64,000 nt of DNA from Mesobacillus selenatarsenatis SF-1 (GCF_000813125.1 NZ_BASE01000073.1:1-64000), one strand, 5' to 3'. Counted from the stretch's first letter, positions 16,534-24,745 are shown. Notes: a model not told the origin generated them from the letters alone. Numbers and translations are program-made.

Positions 16534-17007
16534 ATGATGTCTAATGAGCATGAGGTGTCATTGGATAAAGATGTAGAAAGAAAGCCAAAGGTGAAGGTTG
16601 AGAGGAAAGAAGGGGAGCCTACTTCGGCATTTAAAGGGGCTTCCTGGGGAGCTCTGTTAGTTGGTGTTTCCGGTTATCTGATTGGTTTATTCAATGCAGG
16701 GATGGAACTGAACGAAAAAGGCTATTATTTTGCCGTATTGGTATTCGGACTCTATGCAGCGGTATCCTTGCAAAAGGCAGTGAGAGATAGGGAGGAAGAC
16801 ATACCCGTTACGAATATTTATTATGGAATTAGCTGGTTTGCGCTTATCGTCTCTATTTCATTAATGGCGATTGGTCTATACAATGCCGGAAGTATTGTTT
16901 TAAGTGAAAAGGGCTTCTATGGTATGTCATTTGTCCTTAGTATATTTGCGGCCATCACAGTTCAGAAGAATATTAGAGATACACAGAGAGCAAAAGAAAG
17001 AGATTGA
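16534..17007 (+). CDS. YiaA/YiaB-type two-helix-repeat inner membrane protein
   Basis: A 157-residue protein with a charged N-terminal tail (about 35 residues) followed by two copies of the YiaA/YiaB two-helix domain: residues about 38-83 (FKGASWGALLVGVSGYLIGL, then GYYFAVLVFGLYAAVSLQKAVRD) and 96-150 (YYGISWFALIVSISLMAIGL, then GFYGMSFVLSIFAAITVQKNIRD). Each ends with the same QK(A/N)xRD motif, showing internal duplication. Function is unknown in the family. Adjacent ATG codons at 16534 and 16537 are both possible after GGGGGAGAG. It ends before a strong terminator. Confidence 0.8.
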   Translation: MMSNEHEVSLDKDVERKPKVKVERKEGEPTSAFKGASWGALLVGVSGYLIGLFNAGMELNEKGYYFAVLVFGLYAAVSLQKAVRDREEDIPVTNIYYGISWFALIVSISLMAIGLYNAGSIVLSEKGFYGMSFVLSIFAAITVQKNIRDTQRAKERD

Positions 17008-17081
17008 TAAAGAACACCAGATGTGTGGGTCGCAATAGGATCTAAGCAATTAAGCCCTAGAGCCATCATATTAGTGAACAA

Positions 17082-17121
17082 AACAGGGACGGTTCCAACA
17101 CAGGAATCGTCCCTGTTTTGT
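17082..17121. terminator. Bidirectional terminator between YiaA-like and serine hydrolase genes
   Basis: AAACAGGGACG(G/A)TTCC stem with a short ACACA loop, AAAACA/TGTTTT at the ends, so it can serve both convergent genes. Confidence 0.8.
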
Positions 17122-17127
17122 CTTTAA

Positions 17128-18138
17128 TCATAAGTTATCTTCAATGTGCTCCATGATAGCGGACGCACCACTTGATTTGTTGGAGCAAACTACGGCAATG
17201 GCTTGCGAAGCTGGGTAATAGGCGGAATGGAAACTAACTCCTGGGTCATAGCCCATCACATGGAATTTCACAATTTGGTCATCCTGCTTCTTGATCCAGA
17301 CACCGTATCCGTAATAGCCTGTTTCATTGACTTGGGCGTGGGAAGTCAGTAGTTTGTGCAAGGTTTCTTCATTTAGTAAAAGTTGGCCGAAAAGCGCCTT
17401 CCACAGTTTGCTCATGTCTCCTACTGTGACGTACGCGCCTCCGTCCGAACCGCCTTTTACCGGCAGCGAGTAGATATTGGTTTTCCAGCTCCCGTCAGGA
17501 AGGTCAATATAACCCAAAGCAGTGTTTGCTGGAAGAGCGTCAAAGGAGAAGTATCCAGAATCATTCATTCCAGCTTTTTCAAAGATTTTTTTCTGAACAT
17601 ATTCAGTGAACTCCATCTCGGAGACTTGCTCCACAATCAGTCCCAATAAAATATATCCTGCGTTATTATAGTGAAAGGTTTCTCCTGGAGTGAATTTCAT
17701 CTTCTCATTCTGGAACATAGGGATGAAATCCTTAAGTCTCCTGATGTGATACATCGGTCTCTTAATCCATAGCTCCTCAAAATCATCCATGACATCTTCG
17801 TCAAAGTAATCTGTTATACCAGATGTATGCGTAAGCAAATGATGGATTGTAATCTCATTACTGAAACTAGGAAACTCTATATCAAGACAATCTTTCAGCC
17901 TCATATCAAAGTTGAGCTTGCCTTCCTCTACAAGCTGGCAAATGGCGATCGCCGTGAAAAGCTTACAGCCAGAAGCGATTCCAAAACGAGTTTCCAGGTT
18001 GTTTTTTAATAAGTCAGTCCGATTGGCATAGCCAAAGCTTGCAGTTTCGGAATGGCCGTCCCCACTCTGAAGCATGACCGCTCCTGAAAAATCAACCTTA
18101 GTCTGGAGTTCTTGAATTGCTAATTCTAAGTTATTCAT
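17128..18138 (-). CDS. Beta-lactamase-like serine hydrolase (class C fold)
   Basis: A 336-residue penicillin-binding-protein-like hydrolase. The nucleophile motif SxxK is SGCK (residues about 58-61), followed by ITIHHLLTHTSGITDYF and the YxN-type motif in FHYNNAGYILLG. The KTG-like region is represented near the end by the HVMGYDPGVSFHS segment. No signal peptide is evident, so it is probably cytoplasmic, like many Bacillus esterase/peptidase members. AGGAGGATAAAA precedes ATG 18138. The substrate is unknown. A decayed fragment of another gene of this family lies at 22602-22718. Confidence 0.85.
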   Translation of the reverse strand: MNNLELAIQELQTKVDFSGAVMLQSGDGHSETASFGYANRTDLLKNNLETRFGIASGCKLFTAIAICQLVEEGKLNFDMRLKDCLDIEFPSFSNEITIHHLLTHTSGITDYFDEDVMDDFEELWIKRPMYHIRRLKDFIPMFQNEKMKFTPGETFHYNNAGYILLGLIVEQVSEMEFTEYVQKKIFEKAGMNDSGYFSFDALPANTALGYIDLPDGSWKTNIYSLPVKGGSDGGAYVTVGDMSKLWKALFGQLLLNEETLHKLLTSHAQVNETGYYGYGVWIKKQDDQIVKFHVMGYDPGVSFHSAYYPASQAIAVVCSNKSSGASAIMEHIEDNL

Positions 18139-18358
18139 TTTTATCCTCCTAACCATATCTATTATAAGGTTAACATTGGAAATTTTTAAAATATAGTAAA
18201 ATATGACAAAAAATAAGGTGTATGGGATGACTGCTGTTTCGTTGAATCATGGGAAATCCTCTTTCTGGTAAAATGAAGAAAAGCGAACAGATAGAAGCCG
18301 GGGACATCCCAATAAAAATTGAGGACAGAAGCATGGGTCGCCTCCTATTGTTTTGTCC

Positions 18359-18415
18359 CAATCCACCCTGCAAAAGCGGTGCGTGAACTGTAGGGCGGGG
18401 TGGTTTTGGTCCTGT
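18359..18415 (+). terminator. Terminator-like hairpin upstream of the AraC-GyrI gene
   Basis: CCACCCTGC pairs with G(T)AGGGCGGGGTGG across a loop and is followed by TTTTGG. No gene ends just before it on this strand, so it may be an attenuator or part of a leader for the regulator at 18444. The rest of 18157-18443 shows no gene. Confidence 0.4.
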
Positions 18416-18443
18416 TATTTTTAACGTAGAAGGAGGTCGTTGT

Positions 18444-19316
18444 ATGGATTTGCTGCAGAGCATGAATGAGGCCATGAAGTATATTGAAGAAAACCTTGCT
18501 GATGAGATTGATTTTCGGGAAGTGGCAAAGCGAGCTTATTGTTCAGAATATCATTTTAAAAGGATGTTCTCTTTTCTAGCTGGTGTTTCGCTCTCGGAAT
18601 ATATCCGCAGAAGGAAGCTTACTTTAGCTGCGTTTGACTTGAAGGCCAGCAATATGAAGGTGATCGATGTTGCGATGAAGTATGGCTACTCTTCTCCGGA
18701 CTCTTTTGCCAGGGCGTTTCAAGTTTTGCATGGGATTACTCCGTCGGAGGCCAGGAATCATGGTCAATCCTTAAAAGCCTATCCGCCGATGACCTTCCAG
18801 TTATCAATAAAGGGAGGATCAGAAATGAATTATCGAATCGTCGAGAAGGAAGCATTCCGCATTGTCGGCATCACGAAAAGAGTGCCGCTAATTTATCATG
18901 GAGTGAACCCGGAGATTGCCGAGATGTGGAACAGCTTGAATATGGAGAAAATACAGGAACTGAAGGACCTTTCGAATATTGAGCCTAACGGATTAATCAG
19001 TGCGTCTACAAATTTTTCCGAGGGCCGGATGGAGGGGAAAGGAGACCTGGATCATTATATTGGCGCTGCGACAACGAAGGAGTGTCCGGAGCATTTAGCT
19101 TCACTTGATGTTGCTTCATCGACATGGGCGGTGTTTGAAGCAGTCGGCCCATTCCCTGAGACTCTCCAAAATGTTTGGGGGCGGATTTATTCCGAATGGT
19201 TCCCGTCCTCAAGTTATGAACAAGTAGAAGGCACGGAAATCCTGTGGAATGAAAATAAGGATATGACCTCACCGAAGTATCGGAGTGAAATATGGATTCC
19301 GGTTAGACGCAAATAA
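18444..19316 (+). CDS. AraC-family regulator with GyrI-like effector domain
   Basis: A 290-residue regulator. Residues 8-107 are an AraC-type double HTH ([38 protein letters not shown], and [20 protein letters not shown]). Residues 127-290 form a GyrI-like/SOUL-fold ligand-binding domain ([20 protein letters not shown], ending [10 protein letters not shown]). Such proteins sense small hydrophobic or cationic compounds and often activate efflux genes. AGGAGGTCG precedes ATG 18444. A paralogue of the same architecture lies at 43430-44314. No efflux gene adjoins either one. Confidence 0.9.
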   Translation: MDLLQSMNEAMKYIEENLADEIDFREVAKRAYCSEYHFKRMFSFLAGVSLSEYIRRRKLTLAAFDLKASNMKVIDVAMKYGYSSPDSFARAFQVLHGITPSEARNHGQSLKAYPPMTFQLSIKGGSEMNYRIVEKEAFRIVGITKRVPLIYHGVNPEIAEMWNSLNMEKIQELKDLSNIEPNGLISASTNFSEGRMEGKGDLDHYIGAATTKECPEHLASLDVASSTWAVFEAVGPFPETLQNVWGRIYSEWFPSSSYEQVEGTEILWNENKDMTSPKYRSEIWIPVRRK

Positions 19317-19332
19317 GGAACTGACTCAAAAT

Positions 19333-19360
19333 GAAGCACAGGGTACGTCCCTATGCTTCG
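19333..19360. repeat. GGGACGYACCC stem-loop, copy 4, overlapping a stop codon
   Basis: Read on the minus strand it is GAAGCATAGGG-ACGTA-CCCTGTGCTTC. The first bases are the last codons GAA GCA TAG of the minus-strand gene that ends at 19351, so the stop codon is part of the stem. Confidence 0.8.
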
Positions 19361-19641
19361 TTTTTATCCTCTTGTTTTTCTACGTGTTTTTTTCTCCAAT
19401 TTTTAGGGTTAAAGTACTTTCTGATTTTACCTGCGACTTCTTTTCCGACCATAATTGCTCCAAGCCAGAAGGTAATTTCAGCAAGTACCAGGCTGCTTGT
19501 GATACTGATGACCTTCATTTTACTGGATATCGGTAGAAAAGGAATGCCAAGTGGAGTCACCCATATAATGAAGGATGAAATAATAAGGAACATTCCAATT
19601 TTATATCGTAAAGGTTTTTTATTTGTTGATTCGGTTTGCAT
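19351..19641 (-). CDS. Transporter-suffix-domain-like small membrane protein
   Basis: A 96-residue protein with two hydrophobic helices (KIGMFLIISSFIIWVTPLGIPF and VISITSSLVLAEITFWLGAIMVG) separated by LPISSKMK, then a basic tail GKEVAGKIRKYFNPKNW and lysine/glutamate-rich end. This matches the small 'transporter suffix domain' family known in bacilli and other bacteria; the VGKEVxxKxRxYxNPKNW block is characteristic. Function is unknown; related domains are found at the ends of transporters. The stop codon lies inside a repeated hairpin that probably terminates the transcript. Confidence 0.75.
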   Translation of the reverse strand: MQTESTNKKPLRYKIGMFLIISSFIIWVTPLGIPFLPISSKMKVISITSSLVLAEITFWLGAIMVGKEVAGKIRKYFNPKNWRKKHVEKQEDKNEA

Positions 19642-19740
19642 TCTAAACCCCCGAAAAGAATTTATTTTGATTTTAACACAGTGGGCCTGGATTCACAGGT
19701 CCAAGAGTGGAAGAAGCATATGGTTCTTTCACATTGCTTA

Positions 19741-19770
19741 TTGACAGAATGGCTAGGAATGAATTATATT
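19741..19770 (+). promoter_or_regulatory. Sigma-A promoter of the manganese riboswitch operon
   Basis: TTGACA (19741-19746), a 17-bp spacer, and TTATAT (19764-19769; or TATATT with 18 bp). Transcription should begin about 20 bp before the riboswitch aptamer. Confidence 0.7.
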
Positions 19771-19881
19771 GTATTTAATTATTTGAATAGTTCTCCTAAA
19801 GGGGAGTAGCTTTTACAACAGAGTCGTCATTTCGGAGGTCACGTATCTCCCGGCTTTGTTGGCAACGTTGTCGTTGTTAGC

Positions 19882-19913
19882 AAGACCTTTACCTTTTTGG
19901 TAAAGGTCTTTTT
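19882..19913 (+). terminator. First riboswitch terminator
   Basis: AAGACCTTTACC-TTTTT-GGTAAAGGTCTT followed by TTT; its 5' arm overlaps the P1 strand of the riboswitch. Confidence 0.88.
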
Positions 19914-19920
19914 ATGTTTT

Positions 19921-19955
19921 AAAGACCTTTACCATGTCTGGTAAAGGTCTTTTTC
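19921..19955 (+). terminator. Second riboswitch terminator, identical arms
   Basis: AAGACCTTTACC-ATGTCT-GGTAAAGGTCTT followed by TTT. Its 5' arm can also pair with the 3' arm of the first terminator, giving a hairpin without a T tract. Confidence 0.85.
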
Positions 19956-20026
19956 TATGTTCAGACCGGCCGCAGACGAATGGGAACTTTCAATAATATA
20001 AAAATAGCGAAAAGGAGCTGGAAAAG

Positions 20027-20167
20027 GTGAAAAAGAAGAAAGTGTCTTTTGAGGAATTGATGAAGGCCAATAGGCTTGAGCTTATGGAGGACCAAAGGCA
20101 GCTTGAAAAGATCGAGGAGCGGCTTGAAGCTAGACGTTTGGACAAAAAAACCGGGAATGCATCTTAA
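20027..20167 (+). CDS. FbpB-like small basic protein, 46 aa
   Basis: A GTG-started frame after AAAAGGAGCTGG encodes a 46-residue, highly charged helix beginning MKKKKVSFEELMKANRLEL, then MEDQRQLEKIEERLEARRLD. This follows the FbpB family of small basic proteins (KxxxFEEL...NKxELxxDxxxxxxIExRxE), known in Bacillus as helpers of the FsrA iron-sparing small RNA. Here it sits between a manganese riboswitch and a TerC-family gene, 32 bp before the latter, so it is probably cotranscribed and Mn-induced. Family likeness is by eye; an iron-sparing role is not implied. Confidence 0.65.
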   Translation: MKKKKVSFEELMKANRLELMEDQRQLEKIEERLEARRLDKKTGNAS

Positions 20168-20199
20168 AAATACAGATTTTAAAAGGAGGAAATAACTAA

Positions 20200-20967
20200 T
20201 TGGAACTGTCGATTTTATTTGAATACGGTTGGGTATTACTGCTATTAATCGCTCTTGAAGGATTGCTCGCAGCTGACAATGCATTAGTATTGGCGATTAT
20301 GGTAAAGCATCTTCCGGAAGAAGAGCGGAAAAAGGCACTATTTTATGGTTTGGCAGGAGCATTTGTTTTTCGATTTGCTTCACTATTCATCATTTCTTTC
20401 CTGGTCGATGTCTGGCAGGTACAGGCAATCGGAGCACTATACCTGTTGTTTATCGCCATTAACCACATAGTCAGGAAGCTTTATTTTAAGAAAGTAGAAA
20501 ATGAAAACAATGCTGCTGAGAAAAAGAAATCTGGTTTCTGGGCAACTGTTTTTAAGGTAGAGCTGGCAGATATCGCGTTTGCGGTTGATTCAATTCTTGC
20601 AGCTGTAGCCCTGGCGATGACTCTTCCGAACACCAATCTGCCCAAGATAGGCGGAATGGATGGCGGCAAATTCCTTGTCATTTTTACGGGAGGGTTAATG
20701 GGCCTGATCATCATGCGATTCGCAGCCAATCTGTTTGTTAAACTGCTTCATTCAAGGCCAGGCCTCGAAATTGCTGCATTTGCAATCGTCGGCTGGGTAG
20801 GCGTTAAGCTTTCGGTGTTGACACTGGGGCATCCTGATATTGGGATTTTACCGTATGATTTCGCTCATTCAGTTGAATGGAAGCTGTTCTTCTACACCGT
20901 ACTCATTGGGATAGCAGCAGCTGGCTGGTTCCTGACGAAGGAAAAAGAGCAAGCGCAGAGTGCGTAA
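20200..20967 (+). CDS. TerC-family membrane protein (YceF/YkoY type, Mn export)
   Basis: A 255-residue membrane protein with about seven helices. The TerC metal-site signatures are visible: EGLLAADNALVLAIMVKHLP (residues about 20-39, acidic pair in helix 1-2) and FKVELADIAFAVDSILAAVAL (residues about 118-138, the ExxDxxFAxDS motif). Family members control Mn2+ export and metal loading of exported enzymes; Bacillus YkoY and YceF are controlled by Mn. AAAAGGAGGAAAT precedes a TTG start at 20200; no ATG fits. The upstream yybP-ykoY riboswitch makes manganese the likely ligand and inducer. Confidence 0.92.
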   Translation: MELSILFEYGWVLLLLIALEGLLAADNALVLAIMVKHLPEEERKKALFYGLAGAFVFRFASLFIISFLVDVWQVQAIGALYLLFIAINHIVRKLYFKKVENENNAAEKKKSGFWATVFKVELADIAFAVDSILAAVALAMTLPNTNLPKIGGMDGGKFLVIFTGGLMGLIIMRFAANLFVKLLHSRPGLEIAAFAIVGWVGVKLSVLTLGHPDIGILPYDFAHSVEWKLFFYTVLIGIAAAGWFLTKEKEQAQSA

Positions 20968-21174
20968 TAACATACCTTGAATGTGCAAGGACCTTTTAAC
21001 GAAGTATGTCATCCAGGCAATTGAGTATCATAAAAACACTGACTTCTTTTACCAGAAGGAATGAATTGAAATCTTACTTGGGGTGTTTCCGCTGATGTAG
21101 GATGCTTCCATTGGCAATGGTTTGAAAATCTTTGATACAATTAAAGAAATGAAAAATTTGGAGGTTGATCCCTT

Positions 21175-22500
21175 TTGGGAATCGAGATAGTGGTGTTATT
21201 GATCCTGATTGTACTGAATGCTTTTTTTGCCGCATCAGAGATTGCGTTAATTTCGTTGAATGATAATAAAATAAAATTGATGGCAGACAGTGGGAATCGA
21301 AAAGCGAAAATGCTGTATAATCTAACTGCCGAACCAAGCCGGTTTTTGGCCACCATCCAGATTGGTATTACTCTAGCAGGCTTCCTGGCGAGTGCGTTCG
21401 CAGCTGAAAGCTTTGCTGGCAGGATGGCAGTATTCTTGAACGAAATGGGCGTCCCACTTTCACAAGGGATGCTTGAATTGATTTCTGTCATCACGATTAC
21501 ACTGGTGTTGTCTTATTTTACACTCGTGCTGGGAGAATTAGTCCCAAAGCGGCTTGCGCTTCAGAAAGCTGAACCGATTGCGATGTTTGCCGCTGGTCCT
21601 TTGACTGTGTTGTCCAAAATCTCCTCGCCATTCGTTAAGTTGTTGACGTTATCCACGAATGGAATTGTTCGGCTGTTCGGGGTGGATCCCAATGCGGAGA
21701 GTGAACATGTGACAGAGGAAGAGATCCGGATGATGGTTGATGTCGGCAGGGAAAAAGGAACCATACAGGATTCAGAAAAGGTTATGATTAACAATATTTT
21801 TGAATTCGATAATAAAACGGTATCTGATATCATGACACACAGGACTAATATTATCGCTCTTTCAGCTGGCACCAGCCTGAAAGAGACGGTCAAGATCGTC
21901 AACCAGGAAAAATACACAAGAATGCCTGTTTACGATGGAGACATTGATCATATCATTGGTATTCTTCATACGAAGGATTTAATCCCGTTCATCGAAGGTG
22001 TTGATCCGCAGGAGTTCAATTTGAGAAGTATGCTGCGGGAACCAAGCTTTATCCTGGAATCGATGCGGCTCGACCAATTGTTCAGAGATATGCAGAAGAG
22101 CAATATTCATATGGCCGTTGTCATTGATGAATACGGCGGAACGGATGGAATTGTGACCATTGAAGACCTGATTGAGGAAATCGTCGGCAATATCTTTGAT
22201 GAGTATGATGAACCGGAACTGGACGTCGACGATATCGAACAAATTGATCAAAACCACTTTATCATGGCTGGCACCCTTAATTTGTATGAGGTAGAGGATA
22301 TACTCAAAGTAGAACTTCCAAGTGCAGAGTATGATACGTTAAGCGGTTTTATCCTTGGTCAGCTTGGATATATTCCCGGCCCGAACGAACGGCCTGAGAT
22401 TGAATATCAGGGAATTGTGTTCGCAGTTGCTGAAATGGATGACAGAAGGATCTCCCGTGTCCATGTGAGTATTGAAGATTCAATACCAGTAATAGAGTAG
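21175..22500 (+). CDS. CNNM/CorC-HlyC family membrane protein (DUF21-CBS-CorC)
   Basis: A 441-residue protein. Residues 1-190 are a DUF21/CNNM membrane domain (FFAASEIALISLNDNKIK, then LVPKRLALQKAEPIA). Residues 205-330 are a CBS pair (VSDIMTHRTNIIAL, IHMAVVIDEYGGTDGIVTIEDLIEEIVG). The end is a CorC_HlyC domain (AGTLNLYEVEDILKVEL, GQLGYIPGPNERPEI). The 'hemolysin' name is historical; members are Mg2+ exporters or metal-responsive regulators. GGAGG precedes a TTG start at 21175. It lies about 200 bp after the Mn-controlled terC gene, so metal homeostasis is a shared theme, but no direct link is shown. Confidence 0.9.
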   Translation: MGIEIVVLLILIVLNAFFAASEIALISLNDNKIKLMADSGNRKAKMLYNLTAEPSRFLATIQIGITLAGFLASAFAAESFAGRMAVFLNEMGVPLSQGMLELISVITITLVLSYFTLVLGELVPKRLALQKAEPIAMFAAGPLTVLSKISSPFVKLLTLSTNGIVRLFGVDPNAESEHVTEEEIRMMVDVGREKGTIQDSEKVMINNIFEFDNKTVSDIMTHRTNIIALSAGTSLKETVKIVNQEKYTRMPVYDGDIDHIIGILHTKDLIPFIEGVDPQEFNLRSMLREPSFILESMRLDQLFRDMQKSNIHMAVVIDEYGGTDGIVTIEDLIEEIVGNIFDEYDEPELDVDDIEQIDQNHFIMAGTLNLYEVEDILKVELPSAEYDTLSGFILGQLGYIPGPNERPEIEYQGIVFAVAEMDDRRISRVHVSIEDSIPVIE

Positions 22501-22520
22501 AATCATAAGTCCGTATTAAT

Positions 22521-22566
22521 AAGAAGGATCTTTCGTTTTTTAAAATGAGAGACCTTCTTTTTTTAT
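22521..22566 (+). terminator. Terminator after the CorC/HlyC gene
   Basis: AGAAGGATCTTTC pairs with GAGAGACCTTCT (one interruption), followed by a seven-T tract. Confidence 0.75.
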
Positions 22567-22601
22567 TTTAACTGCAGAAGGGCAGAACCTTTTCGACAGA
22601 A

Positions 22602-22718
22602 CTACTCTCCACAGACCAGTACCTAAGTGTTCTTATCGAAGATTTTCCTCATGGCAACGACATCACTATCAACCATTTACTCACTCACAGCTCCAGCATT
22701 CCTGGATTTTTAAAGTAG
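22602..22718 (+). pseudogene. Fragment of a beta-lactamase-like serine hydrolase gene
   Basis: This frame reads LLSTDQYLSVLIEDFPHG, NDITINHLLTHSSSIPGFLK, stop. It matches the conserved region after the SxxK motif of serine hydrolases (typically LSxYxPDFPNGDKITIxHLLTHTSGIPDF). The codons right after the stop (EYEQAFELI) continue the likeness briefly. No start, no SxxK and no C-terminal part remain nearby, so it is a remnant. The intact family member at 17128 is on the other strand and differs in sequence here. Confidence 0.7.
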
Positions 22719-22831
22719 TAGAGTACGAGCAGGCATTTGAGCTTATTTAGATGGCAAACGAGATGGCGGTTATAGAAGGGTTTTATGGTAGTTTGGTAGA
22801 AATATACAAATGTGAAGAGGAGGGAAAGAAT

Positions 22832-23335
22832 ATGATTAAAAAAGGATTGTTATTGATTGTTTGTTGCATTCCAATCATTACAGCTTGTAATGATACAGAA
22901 ACAGTCAATCAGCTCGAGAGTGAGAAGGAAACACTAACACAGGATCTTACTGAGAATAAAATGGAGATTGATAGGTTAAATGAAAAAATATCAGAACTGG
23001 AAAAACAACTTGAAACCAATGAACAAGAAAGAGAACTGTTCTCACAATTGAGCAACCTATCAAGAGATTTCGTAAAGGCACATACTACAGGTGACAAAGA
23101 AACCCTGCAATCTCTGCTGTCTGAAGAACTTATGCTGGAGGAAAGAGACAATAAGTTATTTGTTAAAAATAACGATAATGTCGACTGGATGCTATATTCA
23201 GCTGATGATCATAAGTTGGATGATTGGGTAATTCAAGGGTTTCATTACGATAGCGAAAACAATACCTATACTGTATATATAAGAGAATTTTTAAAAGATA
23301 CAAACGGTGAGCCAGTCAGCCCCCAACATTCTTGA
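22832..23335 (+). CDS. Lipoprotein with coiled coil; 3' end probably frameshifted
   Basis: A signal peptide and lipobox (LLLIVCCIPIITACNDT, cysteine about 15-18 residues in) start the protein after GAGGAGGGAAAG. A coiled coil follows (SEKETLTQDLTENKMEIDRL...), then a globular NTF2/SnoaL-like part (FVKAHTTGDKETLQSLLSEE). The frame stops at 23335 after VSPQHS. One added C in the CCCCC run at 23320-23324 would instead continue as PPTFLKLKYKLYNDQWKVDG, ending with VEFDV at 23397, a natural end for such a domain. So this is either a frameshift mutation or a sequencing error. Function unknown. Confidence 0.65.
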   Translation: MIKKGLLLIVCCIPIITACNDTETVNQLESEKETLTQDLTENKMEIDRLNEKISELEKQLETNEQERELFSQLSNLSRDFVKAHTTGDKETLQSLLSEELMLEERDNKLFVKNNDNVDWMLYSADDHKLDDWVIQGFHYDSENNTYTVYIREFLKDTNGEPVSPQHS

Positions 23336-23558
23336 AACTGAAATACAAATTATACAATGATCAATGGAAAGTGGATGGGGTGGAATTTGATGTATAGATG
23401 TTAAATGAATTGATGTTGCTGTGCATGGGGCAGCATTTTCATTGTAAAAAAATGAACGCAATTGCAACTGACTTAGTTTTTTATTTGGAAAATTAATTCG
23501 GGTCTCTTAAACATAAACAGGCTAGCCAGAATAAAGAATATTGAAGGGGGATAGAGTG

Positions 23559-23870
23559 GTGAAAGGGAAACTTTTAATTGGTATATGTCTGCTCCTTCCT
23601 ATTAGCATTTTACTATTTGTAAGTCCTTATAACATGATTGACTATTTTAACGCAGAGCAGAATGTGAAGAGTATCCTGGCAGATCCGGATATTAGAGAAG
23701 AAGCTTTAGGGGAGAGGTCTGAAATAACCAATATAATCTATTTAGGTAGTAATACATATCAAGTCAAAACAGAAGAAAACACTTATATTATTGAAATGAA
23801 AAGAGATCATTCTGCACATACCATAAAGGTCTTTGAAAGTAGAAAACACGTGAAGCAATTTAATAACTAG
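23559..23870 (+). CDS. Hypothetical membrane-anchored small protein, 103 aa
   Basis: Not recognised. The N-terminal helix GKLLIGICLLLPISILLFV anchors a short extracellular domain (SPYNMIDYFNAEQNVKSILA, then TNIIYLGSNTYQVKTEENTY). The latter looks like a small alpha-beta domain with PepSY/DUF-like strand spacing. Starts at GTG 23556 or 23559 both fit the AAGGGGGAT site; no ATG is available. The gene is alone, 160 bp after the frameshifted lipoprotein and 100 bp before a repeated hairpin. Both genes encode exported proteins, but nothing else links them. Confidence 0.55.
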   Translation: MKGKLLIGICLLLPISILLFVSPYNMIDYFNAEQNVKSILADPDIREEALGERSEITNIIYLGSNTYQVKTEENTYIIEMKRDHSAHTIKVFESRKHVKQFNN

Positions 23871-23970
23871 CAGATTTGATTTTTATCGGGACGGTTCCTT
23901 TGTTTGACGGAATGTATGAACCAGTAGAACCATCCAGTGCTTTCTCATTATTATCGGTCATCCACGGAGG

Positions 23971-24000
23971 AAAAGCATAGGGACGCACCCTATGCTTCTG
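23971..24000. repeat. GGGACGYACCC stem-loop, copy 5
   Basis: AAGCATAGGG-ACGCA-CCCTATGCTT followed by CTGTTTC. It lies between the + strand 103-aa gene and the convergent ytoQ and may end either. Confidence 0.8.
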
Positions 24001-24002
24001 TT

Positions 24003-24443
24003 TCATTCATAGATATAACTGATGACATCCAACGCCTGATCAACGGTTTCTACCGTAACGTTCGCTTTATTGGATAGTTCTTTCAATGGGTGAATCAAGG
24101 ATTCTGGTCTGACGATGATGGTTGGTTTGTTCATCGTGATGGCAGCGCTGGCGTCCATCGCTGTGTTCCATTGCTTGTACTTTTCGCCAAACAGCGCGAT
24201 GACGATATCCGATTTTTGCATTAAAACCTGTGTCCTGAAGTTGTTAATATCAGATGCAGCGTCGTCCTTATACACATTGCCCGGTTGCTTTCCAAGGATG
24301 TCCTCGCCAATATTGTCAGAGCGATCATGGTTAGTCTGCGGTCCGACGAAGACCAAAGGCAAGTTCTTTTCCTTCGCCTTTTGTGCCACCTGATCGCGCC
24401 AATCATCGTGAATCTGACCTGCCAAATAAACCGTTAATTCCAT
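24003..24443 (-). CDS. ytoQ: YtoQ family protein
   Basis: A 146-residue soluble protein of the YtoQ family, related in fold to nucleoside 2-deoxyribosyltransferases. The N terminus MELTVYLAGQIHDDWRDQV, the GPQTNHDRSDNIGEDILG segment and DIVIALFGEKYKQWNTAMDA are family-typical. The last corresponds to the nucleotide-sugar-binding strand with the conserved acidic residue. Activity is not known. TTGGAGGGTGTTACG precedes ATG 24443; the frame extends upstream to 24482 without a site. The 260 bp between this gene and the next (24483-24745) hold no supported gene. Confidence 0.85.
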   Translation of the reverse strand: MELTVYLAGQIHDDWRDQVAQKAKEKNLPLVFVGPQTNHDRSDNIGEDILGKQPGNVYKDDAASDINNFRTQVLMQKSDIVIALFGEKYKQWNTAMDASAAITMNKPTIIVRPESLIHPLKELSNKANVTVETVDQALDVISYIYE

Positions 24444-24745
24444 CGTAACACCCTCCAATTGAATATATTGTAATTCAATCATATAAGACTTTACTGATAA
24501 TTCAAAGGAATTAGGATGGAGTGATTTTTCGAAGGAAGATTTGGTAAAAGTTAATCCTCTATTAGGTAGTAATGCCGTTTACGTGCCACAACTTGGTGGA
24601 TTTTCAAGGTTATGGGCACATAATCAAGTTAAATATGGCCTAATCTTGGTGGATTTGCGTGCAGATGGTTTCTGGCCTTACATTATCGTCTTTCCTTTTC
24701 CTATGATAGAATGTCTTGCAAAGAGTTTTAAGGAGGAATGAAGAA

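Larger units (their letters stand above)
19797..19955 (+). ncRNA. yybP-ykoY manganese riboswitch with tandem terminators
   Basis: The AAAGGGGAGTAGC opening, the internal CGGAGGTCACGTATCTCCCGG region and the CAAGACCTTT close are the yybP-ykoY pattern. P1 can form between TAAAGG (19797-19802) and CCTTTA (19886-19891). The latter is also the 5' arm of the first terminator (19882-19893), so Mn2+-stabilised P1 and the terminator exclude each other: an ON switch. A second terminator with identical 12-nt arms follows at 19922-19951. Downstream are an FbpB-like peptide and a TerC-family gene, the known partner of this RNA. Confidence 0.9.

Noticed and set aside
24541-24741. Short + strand open frame before the aldo/keto reductase.
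   Set aside because: No ribosome-binding site, no recognisable motif, and it overlaps the reductase leader.
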